From positions 3,720,001-3,784,000 of the forward strand of contig NZ_CP031598.1 in assembly GCF_008728195.1 (NCBI RefSeq): 64,000 nucleotides of DNA, given 5' to 3'. The position numbers and the translations under genes are program-made. The notes under the pieces were generated by a model. The model saw only the letters and a list, made by a program, of their open reading frames with translations. It was not told the origin of the DNA and ran no database searches. Shown here one piece after another: positions 40,172 to 48,864 of the stretch (the stretch's first letter is position 1; each line of letters opens with the position of its first letter). Source of the stretch: Roseovarius indicus. GTDB taxonomy: Bacteria > Pseudomonadota > Alphaproteobacteria > Rhodobacterales > Rhodobacteraceae.

Positions 40172-42946
40172 TTAAAGCGTCTCTTCGAAGCTGAGCAGGG
40201 GAATGCGGATCGTGTCGGGCACGTCCTGGTATCCAAACCAGTTACGCCAGACGCTCTTGACGCCGGTATCAAGGTAGAACGGATGCCGCGAGCCTGACCA
40301 GTTGTCGCCGTCGTTCAGCTCTTCACTCCGCCCGAGCGACACGATTTCGGTGCCGGCGGAGCCTGGGTCGCTCGCGAGGGTCAGAGTAAATTCCAAGCCC
40401 TCGCCATTCCCGCCGCTTTCCGTTCCTACCGACACCGTGTCGATAGTTTGTTCAACGCCATTGTAGAAGAAACGGAAGCCTTTCTGGGCAATGGCAGGCA
40501 TTTCGGAAGTCGGAACCTCTTCGATCTGAACAAGCTCAATATCATCGTCGCCTGTCAGCCTGATACTGGTTGAGTTGACCGTCACAGTGACGGTATCGCC
40601 CGACCGGGACGCCGTGACCGTAAACCCCGGTGCCTGGAACGTGCCCCCGAGCTTGACCGTTCGGTAAGCAACGCTCGCCGCGTCTGCCGTCATCATCTTG
40701 CCCGGCCTGCCAAGGTGAACATTGTCCTTCTCGGGGTAACAGGCCATGTTGGTGAACAGGATCACGTTGCTGTCGCTTTGCGCGAGGCTCCGCTGTTCCT
40801 CCGGGATGCCCTCGGCACTCCCCAATATGCCGCTGTCCTTGTTGCCAACCTGGAACATGAACCAAAGCGGGTCGCCGGACTGGCCGGTTTCCGTCTTCAG
40901 ATCGGCAATCATAGCCGTCTTGATCGCAGCCCACTTCGAGGCAAACAGGTTGTTGTCGGTCTCATCGACGCCGTTGACGCCGTTGGTGCCTTGGAAGGCC
41001 CAGACCGCATCCACCTCAAGGTCACGACCGTAGCCTGACGCAAGTGTTTGGATCGCTCCGGCCGCGGTGATCACGTTGTCGTAGGCGTTGGTTGCCTCTT
41101 CGAAGGCGACTGTCGCTTCACCGCCTTCCGCAACGCGAAAGCATACGGTGCCCGGCGTGCCTTCAAGGTTCATTGCGCCGTACCGTCGTTCAAGGTACTC
41201 GGTCGCAATAGCAATAAGGTTGATCGGGCATTGCTTGTTGGCGATCAGGTCGCCGTCGTCCAGAGGTTCCAGCCCTGTCAACTCCGCGCCCGTCGAAACG
41301 GTCGTGTCGAAGAAACGCTCGCCGCTGGTTGTCAAGATGTGGTTTGGATACGGCTGGCCTTTGAACGGAGGGACAACAGTGCCGTCCTCCATATTGGTCG
41401 TAAGGTCTTGCATGTGGCTCTCACCGTAGCCCATGAAGAGCCTAAGCGGGCGCGCATCGTCCACAACCGCAGTATCATCCGATCCGACACGGGCCTGTTT
41501 CACCTGAACGGTGCGACCGTCAGCATCGCTCGCCAAAGCGTGTACATAGTCGTGGCCGGATCGGATATTGAAATACCGCCCGTTGTCGTTCCCTCGAAAG
41601 CTTGTCGAAATCCCTTCAATGCTGCGGTGCAAATCGAGAATATTGACATACCGGGTCGCCCCGCTATCGCTCTGATCCTGCACGATCATTTTATCCGCAG
41701 CGCCAAGCTCAGACACTTGCGTGAGCGTGTCGATCAATATCTTGGCGTTTGCCGCAGTCATGACCGAATTGATTAATGTGAGAAAGTTCGCCTTTCTGGT
41801 GACGCTCCCATTGCTGGCGTCCAAGAACAGCAGAACGTCGGAAACGCCGAAGGAGCTTTCCAGCGTTTGTCCGTCGATGAACGCCTTCATATATGCATCG
41901 CTTAGGATCGCGTTTTTCAAACTGAGGAAGTTGACGGTTTTAGGGTCGGAGCTATCGCTCGCGTCCAGGAACGTGAAGCGGTCAGACACGCCAAGCACCG
42001 TTTCGGCTGTCAGGCCATTAATGATGGATTTCAAATTCGTGCTGGTCATGAGCGCATCGCGCAAAGCCGCGAAGTTCACAGACCTTGCCGCACCTTCGCT
42101 CGCGTCTCGAAATACGAACTTGTCTGAAACCCCGAGAGACGTTTCGGCGTCTTGAGCGTCAATTAACTCTTCAAGATCAAGCGCGGCGAGGATCGTATTT
42201 TGTAGCGTGGCAAGTGTTACACGTTTGGGCGTATCCAAGTCGTCCGCGTCGAGGACCGTAAATTCGTCAGAGGCCCCAAGCGTTCCGTTCGCCGTCATAG
42301 ATTGTATAAGATTTCGCAGCGACGCTATGGTCAGCAATGCCGGTGCGGCTTCTGCTTTTCGCGCCCAATGCTTGGCCGAATACTGATCGGTTTCGACTTC
42401 AACGTCTTCGTCTTCTTCAGCCCATTGTTCGGCCTTATCTCGCGCAACTGCTGCGGCTGCGGCAAATGCTTGCGCGCTCGCAATATCGCTCGCAGCAGGT
42501 CCAGATTGGAAGCGATTATCTTTCCAGAGCAATGTGACGTCATCTTTTCCACTCAAATCAAGCGGGCGATGGGCTGTGGTCGTGCGCAGCGACCGACGTG
42601 ACCAATACAACGCTTCTTGCACCGACTGCACGGTGCGGTCCATCTGGACCTCAACGCCCCTCTCACGGCTGTTGCCGCCGCTCCAACCCTGCTCGATTGG
42701 CGTCTCACGATAGATCCTCAGTGTCCGGCCATCATGCGTCGTCGCCGCACCTGCGGATAGTGTCAGGTTGCCGCTGTCACCGCTTTCTGCGCTGAGAGAA
42801 AAATCATCACTGTCCAACGCCGTTTCGACGCCCTCGATCACGACGAAGGGGGCAACGGCGTTCTGCGTGAACTCGTGGTTGATGGCATAGGGTCCGGTGC
42901 CGCTGACGGTGTATTCCTCGGGGCCGGGATAAGCTTCTGTGGTCAT
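40172..42946 (-). CDS. Tail fibre with T7-type N-terminus, internal repeats and SGNH esterase domain
   Basis: A 924-residue virion protein. The N-terminus (YTVSGTGPYAINHEFTQNAV; about residues 10-130) matches the T7 gp17 virion-anchoring domain. A helical linker follows, then about five repeats of some 43 residues with the core LGVSDRFTFLDASD between residues about 220 and 440. The C-terminal half has SGNH/GDSL-type esterase marks: GYGESHMQD and the late DNVH of the Asp-x-x-His motif, then a beta-rich end. It would deacetylate surface polysaccharide during adsorption. The ATG at 42946 overlaps the upstream stop. Confidence 0.85.
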   Translation of the reverse strand: MTTEAYPGPEEYTVSGTGPYAINHEFTQNAVAPFVVIEGVETALDSDDFSLSAESGDSGNLTLSAGAATTHDGRTLRIYRETPIEQGWSGGNSRERGVEVQMDRTVQSVQEALYWSRRSLRTTTAHRPLDLSGKDDVTLLWKDNRFQSGPAASDIASAQAFAAAAAVARDKAEQWAEEDEDVEVETDQYSAKHWARKAEAAPALLTIASLRNLIQSMTANGTLGASDEFTVLDADDLDTPKRVTLATLQNTILAALDLEELIDAQDAETSLGVSDKFVFRDASEGAARSVNFAALRDALMTSTNLKSIINGLTAETVLGVSDRFTFLDASDSSDPKTVNFLSLKNAILSDAYMKAFIDGQTLESSFGVSDVLLFLDASNGSVTRKANFLTLINSVMTAANAKILIDTLTQVSELGAADKMIVQDQSDSGATRYVNILDLHRSIEGISTSFRGNDNGRYFNIRSGHDYVHALASDADGRTVQVKQARVGSDDTAVVDDARPLRLFMGYGESHMQDLTTNMEDGTVVPPFKGQPYPNHILTTSGERFFDTTVSTGAELTGLEPLDDGDLIANKQCPINLIAIATEYLERRYGAMNLEGTPGTVCFRVAEGGEATVAFEEATNAYDNVITAAGAIQTLASGYGRDLEVDAVWAFQGTNGVNGVDETDNNLFASKWAAIKTAMIADLKTETGQSGDPLWFMFQVGNKDSGILGSAEGIPEEQRSLAQSDSNVILFTNMACYPEKDNVHLGRPGKMMTADAASVAYRTVKLGGTFQAPGFTVTASRSGDTVTVTVNSTSIRLTGDDDIELVQIEEVPTSEMPAIAQKGFRFFYNGVEQTIDTVSVGTESGGNGEGLEFTLTLASDPGSAGTEIVSLGRSEELNDGDNWSGSRHPFYLDTGVKSVWRNWFGYQDVPDTIRIPLLSFEETL

Positions 42947-45519
42947 TGACCGCCTCCAAGTGCGTTTGAATAATTGGGCCAACGCGAGGGCAGCACCTCG
43001 CCGCGCTTCCACCAAAGCGATGTGCCGTAATCCTGCTCGGCGCGGCGGGTCGCGCGGCGAAAGGCGATGTCGGCCTCAGGATCGAGCAAGAGCTGCAGCT
43101 GGTCGCCTACCCAGGCATCGAAGGGACGACGCAAATACCAGAGGCTTGACGCCACCGGCGTGTTGAAGCGAACGAAGTTGGCGATGTCGCGACCAAGCAA
43201 AAGGTCTTCACCTTGCGCGGCTCGACTGACGTTGCTGGAAATCGGAACCGCGATGTCAGCCACCAGTCCCGCAACCGGCCCGGCCAGGGTTTCCGGAATG
43301 CCGCCGCCGAACCGGTTGGTGCCGGCCGCGAAGAAGTCGCCGAAGATGCCGAGCCCCCCGCCCTGCAGGCCGGCCGCCGCCCAGAATTTCATGTTGTCCA
43401 TCGGCCGTGGGTCGCGTCCCTTGGCCAATTCCTTGAGCTGCACCGCAACAGCCCCCATCAGCGTGAGACTGGCGCCGAGTTTGACGGCATAGGCGACGCG
43501 GGCCAGCGGTGTGGGTTGCGCCCAGAAGCGGCGCATCTGGTTGATCATGAGCGACATGGCGAAGCTCTTGAACATGACGCCAGACCGGGCCAGCTCGCCC
43601 AAGAACGTGCCGGGCTGCGCGGTGTCCTGAAAGGCCACGCGACCGGCGAGGTTCACCGAGGGGATGGCGAATTCCTGCTGTTCCTCGAAGATCGCCTGCA
43701 GGCGCATCGCCAACCCCTCGGCCTGGTCGCGGGGCAGCTTGGTCTGGTGTTCCAGCCACCATTGCGGCGACAGGAAACTCGCGCCGTTGGGCGCGGTCAT
43801 GAGGCTGGCGGGATCGCGGAGGATGTCCCATTCGGCGGCGGTGATGCCCCGCCCTTCCAGAAGCGCGCGCAGCTTGGGATCAACATCCTGCAGCGTGCGG
43901 CCGGCATTGGTGGCCAGGTAACCCGACAGCTCCATCTTGAAGGCCGTTCGGCCCATGTCGGTCCAGAAGTTGAGGCCCGACGCACGCAGGGTGAAATCGG
44001 CCAGTCGGCGGGTGACCTCCGGCGAGAAGGTTTCGCCGAGATAGCGTGCGGCGCCGGCGCCGGTGGTGGCCAGGGTGTCGGCCACCCATCCCATCTGCGC
44101 GGCCGTCTCGCGGGTGGCCGAGCTGGCCATCAGCTCGACATGCCGGGTCAGGATGCGGCCGCCCCCCATGCCGATGGTCTGCGCGGCAATCTCCATGGTC
44201 GCCGTGTCGGTGACCGACGACGCAAGCGCGGAGCCCAGCTTGGTCGCAACAATGTACTGGCGGGTTGCGCCGAAGAAAGCGGCAGATGCTTCGTAGCCTT
44301 TGGCGGGCATGTTCGCGGTGCCATCAGCCTGCGCCAGCATCGCCTTCGTGCGCGTGATCGAGCGCTCTGTTAGCTTGTCGATATCGTTCTTGAGGCCAAG
44401 AATGTTGCGGTTCCGCTGGCCTTTCGCATGAAGCTCCTGGGCGCGCTTCTCGGCGGTCTGCGCGGCGAACTCGAAACCGGCATTTGGGTTCGGCCCCAGC
44501 ACGCGCATCAGCGCCACGTCGCGCGCCAGCCCGTGCAACCCGCCCACGGCCGACGAAAACGGATCGCCGGTGCCGAACGTCTTGTTATAGGCCAGCCAGT
44601 CGCTGCCAGATTTGAAGTGCAGCACGCGGGCCTCTGCGCGCTGGTTGTAGAGCGCCTTGCCGGTCGCCATCATCTTGGGATAGCGGTTCTGCCAGCCCAT
44701 CGAGGTGACGTTGCCGTAGATTTCATCGAGCATGGCGCGCGCATCGGCCAGATCGCCGCCGGCGAGGCGCTGGCCGGGCTGGGCGGCGAAAGGGCGGCCG
44801 GTGCGCTTGTTGACGATCCGCGACCAGTCGAGCGGCGAGGTCGCGCCGTCGTCGCTCAGAAGGCTGCGGCGCCACGCGTCCTTGCCGGCCTTCCGCATCG
44901 CCATCGGATCGTGCGTGTGCATGATCCCGTAATCAGACAGCTCGCCGATGTCGCCGCCGCGCGCGTTGAACTCGCGCCGCATGCGCTGCTGTTGGGCGCG
45001 CACCGCGTCGGCCAACTGCTTGGCCTGGGCGTTGCCGGTCGCCTCGGCATGCAACTCGCGGATCACGTGATCCAGAAGCTTGGGATCCCGACTACCGCCA
45101 CGTTTGCGAATGCCCGTTTCTTTCAGGAAGTCGCGAATGCCGCTGTTGATCGAGGTGATGTACGCGCGCTGCAGTGAGGCCACGCTTTCGCCGGTGTAGC
45201 CCGATCCCTCGACATACTCGACCATGGATTGCAGGTGCAAATCCGGCCGGTCGCTCTGCGCCAGAAGGGCATGGATGCGGCGCATGGTCTGCAGCTGGTT
45301 GGTGACGGCATGAAACCGGCTGTGTTTGGCGCGGCGGGTGGCCTCGCCCAGGTCTTTCTTGGCGAGCATCTGCGCCTGCGCATCGGGCATCACGGTGCGA
45401 TACCGATCGTAAAGCTCGGTATAGACGTTCTTGGCCGCCTGCGCCTTGGCTTGCGCCGATGCGCCGTTGAGCTGGCCCGAGTTGACCGCCGCGTCGATAC
45501 AGTCGTGCATGTTAGCCAT
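42943..45519 (-). CDS. Large internal virion (ejection) protein
   Basis: An 858-residue protein, mostly helical, with a few hydrophobic stretches near the C-terminus (KLGASLTLMGAVAVQLKEL; AAGLQGGGLGIFGDFFAA) that could insert in membrane. Its place after other internal proteins and before the tail fibre matches T7 gp16-type ejection proteins, which form a channel for DNA entry. It lacks a recognisable lysozyme domain; that domain is in the neighbouring 1070-residue protein. Call rests on position, size and topology. Confidence 0.75.
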   Translation of the reverse strand: MANMHDCIDAAVNSGQLNGASAQAKAQAAKNVYTELYDRYRTVMPDAQAQMLAKKDLGEATRRAKHSRFHAVTNQLQTMRRIHALLAQSDRPDLHLQSMVEYVEGSGYTGESVASLQRAYITSINSGIRDFLKETGIRKRGGSRDPKLLDHVIRELHAEATGNAQAKQLADAVRAQQQRMRREFNARGGDIGELSDYGIMHTHDPMAMRKAGKDAWRRSLLSDDGATSPLDWSRIVNKRTGRPFAAQPGQRLAGGDLADARAMLDEIYGNVTSMGWQNRYPKMMATGKALYNQRAEARVLHFKSGSDWLAYNKTFGTGDPFSSAVGGLHGLARDVALMRVLGPNPNAGFEFAAQTAEKRAQELHAKGQRNRNILGLKNDIDKLTERSITRTKAMLAQADGTANMPAKGYEASAAFFGATRQYIVATKLGSALASSVTDTATMEIAAQTIGMGGGRILTRHVELMASSATRETAAQMGWVADTLATTGAGAARYLGETFSPEVTRRLADFTLRASGLNFWTDMGRTAFKMELSGYLATNAGRTLQDVDPKLRALLEGRGITAAEWDILRDPASLMTAPNGASFLSPQWWLEHQTKLPRDQAEGLAMRLQAIFEEQQEFAIPSVNLAGRVAFQDTAQPGTFLGELARSGVMFKSFAMSLMINQMRRFWAQPTPLARVAYAVKLGASLTLMGAVAVQLKELAKGRDPRPMDNMKFWAAAGLQGGGLGIFGDFFAAGTNRFGGGIPETLAGPVAGLVADIAVPISSNVSRAAQGEDLLLGRDIANFVRFNTPVASSLWYLRRPFDAWVGDQLQLLLDPEADIAFRRATRRAEQDYGTSLWWKRGEVLPSRWPNYSNALGGGQ

Positions 45520-45535
45520 GATCGCCCTCCCGGTT

Positions 45536-45593
45536 GGGACGAAGCCGCCTTGTCTGCGACGCCTCTTTCGCTTGTGACAAGGGGCTTCGTCCC
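45536..45593. repeat. Long interrupted inverted repeat between ejection-protein genes
   Basis: GGGACGAAGC (45536-45545) pairs with GCTTCGTCCC (45584-45593) and CCTTGTC (45548-45554) with GACAAGG (45576-45582), a 17-bp stem with a small internal loop. A second GC-only hairpin (CCGCGCGC / GCGCGCGG) follows within 60 bp. These fill the only sizeable gap among the ejection genes and may process or attenuate the mRNA. Confidence 0.7.
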
Positions 45594-45651
45594 GCCGCGC
45601 GCAGCGTCTTCGCGTGAACTACACGCCGCGCGCGGAACTTGGCCCGGGCGG

Positions 45652-48600
45652 TCATGCGTCCGCTCCCCGGGCAATACAGGCCGACACGACGGTATCGAGC
45701 ACGTCGTCGGCATCCAGATCATCCAGCATTTCGCTTGCCATGACGGTTTCGCCGTTGCCCAGCGGAACCTCGAAATCGCCATCGGCGAGCAACTGGCCTC
45801 GGGCGGTTTGCGCTTGCGTCGGGGCAGCTTCCGGCGCGTAACCATCCTCAAGCGCGCGCTCAATTGCAGACAGCTTTGTTTCAGCGTCTATGTGACCCGA
45901 TGGCTTCCCGTCCTCGCCAAAGGTGGTGACACGCCATTTCCCGGGCCGATCTGCAGCGGGTGAAATCAGGGCCGCGCCGTTTGCAGCCCGCATGCGAACC
46001 GGCTTGTCATCCTCAGCAAGCCGCGCGGCCGTCGCTGTTCGTTCGGCCCGTCGTTCGCGGGCCTCGGCAAGCAACTGCCGCACATCTTCTTTAGGCGGAG
46101 TGCGATCTTTGGCCACCGCCTCGCGCAGATCGTCCTCGGCTGTGCGCGCGGCCTCAATGGCGTCCTCGCTCATGGCCCCGTCGGCATAGGCGCCTTCAGG
46201 CACGGTGTCGCGCACGTCTGGCTCCGGCTGGCGCGACTGGCCGCGTGGCCGGCCCAGGTCATCGCCCAGATCGGCGAAACCCTCGGCATCGAGGGTGCGC
46301 AGCACGTCCGGCACGGTGGGCGCCTGGTCGAACAGGCCGGCATCGGTGCGTCCGACCTTGCGCGCCTCGGCGGCGTAGCGGTCGAGGAAGCCGGCGATCT
46401 TGCTTTTCGGGGCGGCCTTACCGTCTTTCCAGAACATGCCAACCAGCGCCCGCGTCAGCGGCGACACGGCCCCTTCGATCAGGTCAATCTCGTCCAGCAG
46501 CTCGGCCAGCACATGGCCGGTTTTGATCCCGTCCGCATTGGCCATGCGCCTGGCAGTGGCGATGATCCGCATGGCCTCGGTGACATGGCCGGTGATGTCG
46601 AATTCTGGCTTCACCTGGCCGTCGGCCACCTCGCCCGTCAGCCGGGCCCAGCCGGGGGCGGCCTCGAACAGCGCATCGAGAAGGCTGCGCAGCTCGGCCG
46701 CATCCTGTTCGGTGAAGCGCCGCAGGAGCTCGGCATCCTGATAGGCGCGTGCGAACAGGGCGCGTTCCAGCGCCTTGCGGCCGTCGGCATTCAAGCGGCC
46801 TTCGGGGGTGGTGAAGGCATTGCGTTCGGTACGGGGCAGACGGTCGAGGGCGGCGCGGATGAAATCGCCGTTGCCCGGATCGGTCAGGGGCAGGCTCGGA
46901 TCGAGCCGCGACAGGGTGCCGGCATCGAGCATGGCCGCCTCGGCCCGGGCGCGCTCCACGGCCGTCATCCGGGCCACGCCGCTGTCTTGTGCCTCGACCA
47001 CGAAAGCGCGCCGGGCGTCATCATCCATCTGGCTTGTGCGCCGTGCGACCAGCACAGGATCACGCACCTCGTCGGGTATGTCGAAGCCGGCGGCCTCGAT
47101 CTGCTGGCGGTACGCATCGGCGCGGTCAGGGTGACGCTCATAGGCGCGCTCGATGGCGGCGAACCGGCCGTTGCCACTTTCAACGATGTTGTCGGGGCCA
47201 ACGATAGGGGCGCCGCGGTCGGCGGTAGGGGCCGGCATAAGAAGCACTGGGTCGAGCGTGGCGGCGATGTTGGCCACCTGCTCGTCAGAATTGCCCAGGG
47301 TGCGGTCACGGGGCTGCAGGTCGCCGCTGGCGCGCTGCAGAGTGGAGCGGTCAACCACTTCGTACTCGACATCGACGCGCGTGCCGGCAGCGGTGCGCAC
47401 CTGGCCGGTCTGGGTATAGCCCGCGCGGGTGGTGGTATTCACCGGCACATAGTCTGTCGGCGCCACACTACCCCCGCGCGGCACGGCGCCGCCCTCGTAC
47501 TGGTCGATCACGGCACGGGCATGGCCGATGCGGCGATTGAGGTGGGGAACGCCGGGACGCTCGAACAGGGTTGAAATCAGCTCGGCGGCTTCCTCGGCCG
47601 ACCGCGCCTGTCGGATGCGCGCCCAGGCGCTTGCCTCGGACGTGTGAAGCTCGTGAAACAGGAAGTCGATTTGCGTGTCGATGTCGGCCGGGTCTTTGCC
47701 CTGCGACTGGGCAAAACGATTGAGGGCGTGCCGGCGCGGCCCGTTCCATTGCCATAGACCAAAGGCGTTGCCACCGTCGCCCACGGCGCGGGGGTTCAAT
47801 GCGGTGCCGCTCTCGACCATTGCATTGCCGAGCCAACCGGCCGCGATATGGGGCGACAGGCCCCGCTCAAGAAGGCGCCCGAAAATGTAGCCGGCCCGGT
47901 TTGTGCGCGGGCTGGCGTTGCCGGTCAGCGAAAAATCAAAATCCGGCACCGTGGGCGTGTCCTGCTCGCCAGCGCGGCGCTGGCCCTCGCGGGTGCCGTC
48001 GGCGTCCAGCTCGTCGCGCAGGATGGTTTCGGCCTCGGCGACCGCGTCTTCATGCATGGCCTGTGGCATGCCCTCCGGCTTGCCAGCCTTCCGCACGCGC
48101 TGGCGCACCTTGTAGGCTTGCGCTCCGCGCACGATGGCAAGGAAGCCGGCGCCCAACACACCGCTGGCCAGCGCCTCGGTGCCAATACGAGACAGCGCGT
48201 CGGGCTTTGGCAGGTCCAGCTCGTCAGCAACAGCGTATTCACGCGGCAGGTTGAGCCCCGCCGCGACCCCGCCCAGCACGGTTTCGGCCACGAAGGTGCG
48301 CAGGATACCGCCCTGCACGCCCACGGGGGCCAGGGCAAGGTTGATCGGGTCGACCAGATCGCGGGACAGGCCGCCAAGAAAGCCGCCTACGCCGGGGCCG
48401 TCGATGGCAATCAGGTCGCTTGCTTCGCGGTACTGGTCTTTGCGCTCGGCCGTGATCTGCGCCTGAAACTCGTCTTCGCTTGCCGGCATCTTGGCCAGCG
48501 CCGGATCACCGGCCGGGCCAAGTTCCTTGATGGCGCGGACTTCCTGCAGGAGCTTTTCGCGGTAGAGCGCGTGCCGGTCGAGGTTGACGCCGGCGGTCCC

Positions 48601-48864
48601 GTGAAGCCGGTTGAATTCCTCATCCATCCGGGCTTTCGCCTCGGGCGGCAGGGCATCGTAAATGTCATTCTGCGCCTGCGCTTCAAGCCTTCGGGTATAG
48701 CCCCAGCCATCGTCTTCCAGCGTGCCCATACGCCACATTGCGGCGAAGCGTTCTGCTTGGCTCGGCACTTCCGTCGTCGCCGTCATGCCGTTCACTTCCG
48801 TGGGCGGGCCGGCATCCGGCTGCTTCTTGCTTTCGTCGGTTTCTGGCAAGGTCAGATCGGTCAC
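45652..48864 (-). CDS. Ejection protein with phage lysozyme and DdrB/ParB-like domains
   Basis: A 1070-residue virion protein. Residues about 320-450 contain a phage tail lysozyme-like domain (AAGWLGNAMVESGTALNP; NAFGLWQWNGPRRHALNRF), which would open the peptidoglycan during DNA entry. A ParB/DdrB-like domain follows around residues 530-680 (PIVGPDNIVESGNGRFAAIE). The last third is charged and mostly helical. The start is a GTG at 48864 overlapping the upstream stop (GTGA). It is the likely peptidoglycan-degrading member of the ejection set. Confidence 0.83.
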   Translation of the reverse strand: MTDLTLPETDESKKQPDAGPPTEVNGMTATTEVPSQAERFAAMWRMGTLEDDGWGYTRRLEAQAQNDIYDALPPEAKARMDEEFNRLHGTAGVNLDRHALYREKLLQEVRAIKELGPAGDPALAKMPASEDEFQAQITAERKDQYREASDLIAIDGPGVGGFLGGLSRDLVDPINLALAPVGVQGGILRTFVAETVLGGVAAGLNLPREYAVADELDLPKPDALSRIGTEALASGVLGAGFLAIVRGAQAYKVRQRVRKAGKPEGMPQAMHEDAVAEAETILRDELDADGTREGQRRAGEQDTPTVPDFDFSLTGNASPRTNRAGYIFGRLLERGLSPHIAAGWLGNAMVESGTALNPRAVGDGGNAFGLWQWNGPRRHALNRFAQSQGKDPADIDTQIDFLFHELHTSEASAWARIRQARSAEEAAELISTLFERPGVPHLNRRIGHARAVIDQYEGGAVPRGGSVAPTDYVPVNTTTRAGYTQTGQVRTAAGTRVDVEYEVVDRSTLQRASGDLQPRDRTLGNSDEQVANIAATLDPVLLMPAPTADRGAPIVGPDNIVESGNGRFAAIERAYERHPDRADAYRQQIEAAGFDIPDEVRDPVLVARRTSQMDDDARRAFVVEAQDSGVARMTAVERARAEAAMLDAGTLSRLDPSLPLTDPGNGDFIRAALDRLPRTERNAFTTPEGRLNADGRKALERALFARAYQDAELLRRFTEQDAAELRSLLDALFEAAPGWARLTGEVADGQVKPEFDITGHVTEAMRIIATARRMANADGIKTGHVLAELLDEIDLIEGAVSPLTRALVGMFWKDGKAAPKSKIAGFLDRYAAEARKVGRTDAGLFDQAPTVPDVLRTLDAEGFADLGDDLGRPRGQSRQPEPDVRDTVPEGAYADGAMSEDAIEAARTAEDDLREAVAKDRTPPKEDVRQLLAEARERRAERTATAARLAEDDKPVRMRAANGAALISPAADRPGKWRVTTFGEDGKPSGHIDAETKLSAIERALEDGYAPEAAPTQAQTARGQLLADGDFEVPLGNGETVMASEMLDDLDADDVLDTVVSACIARGADA

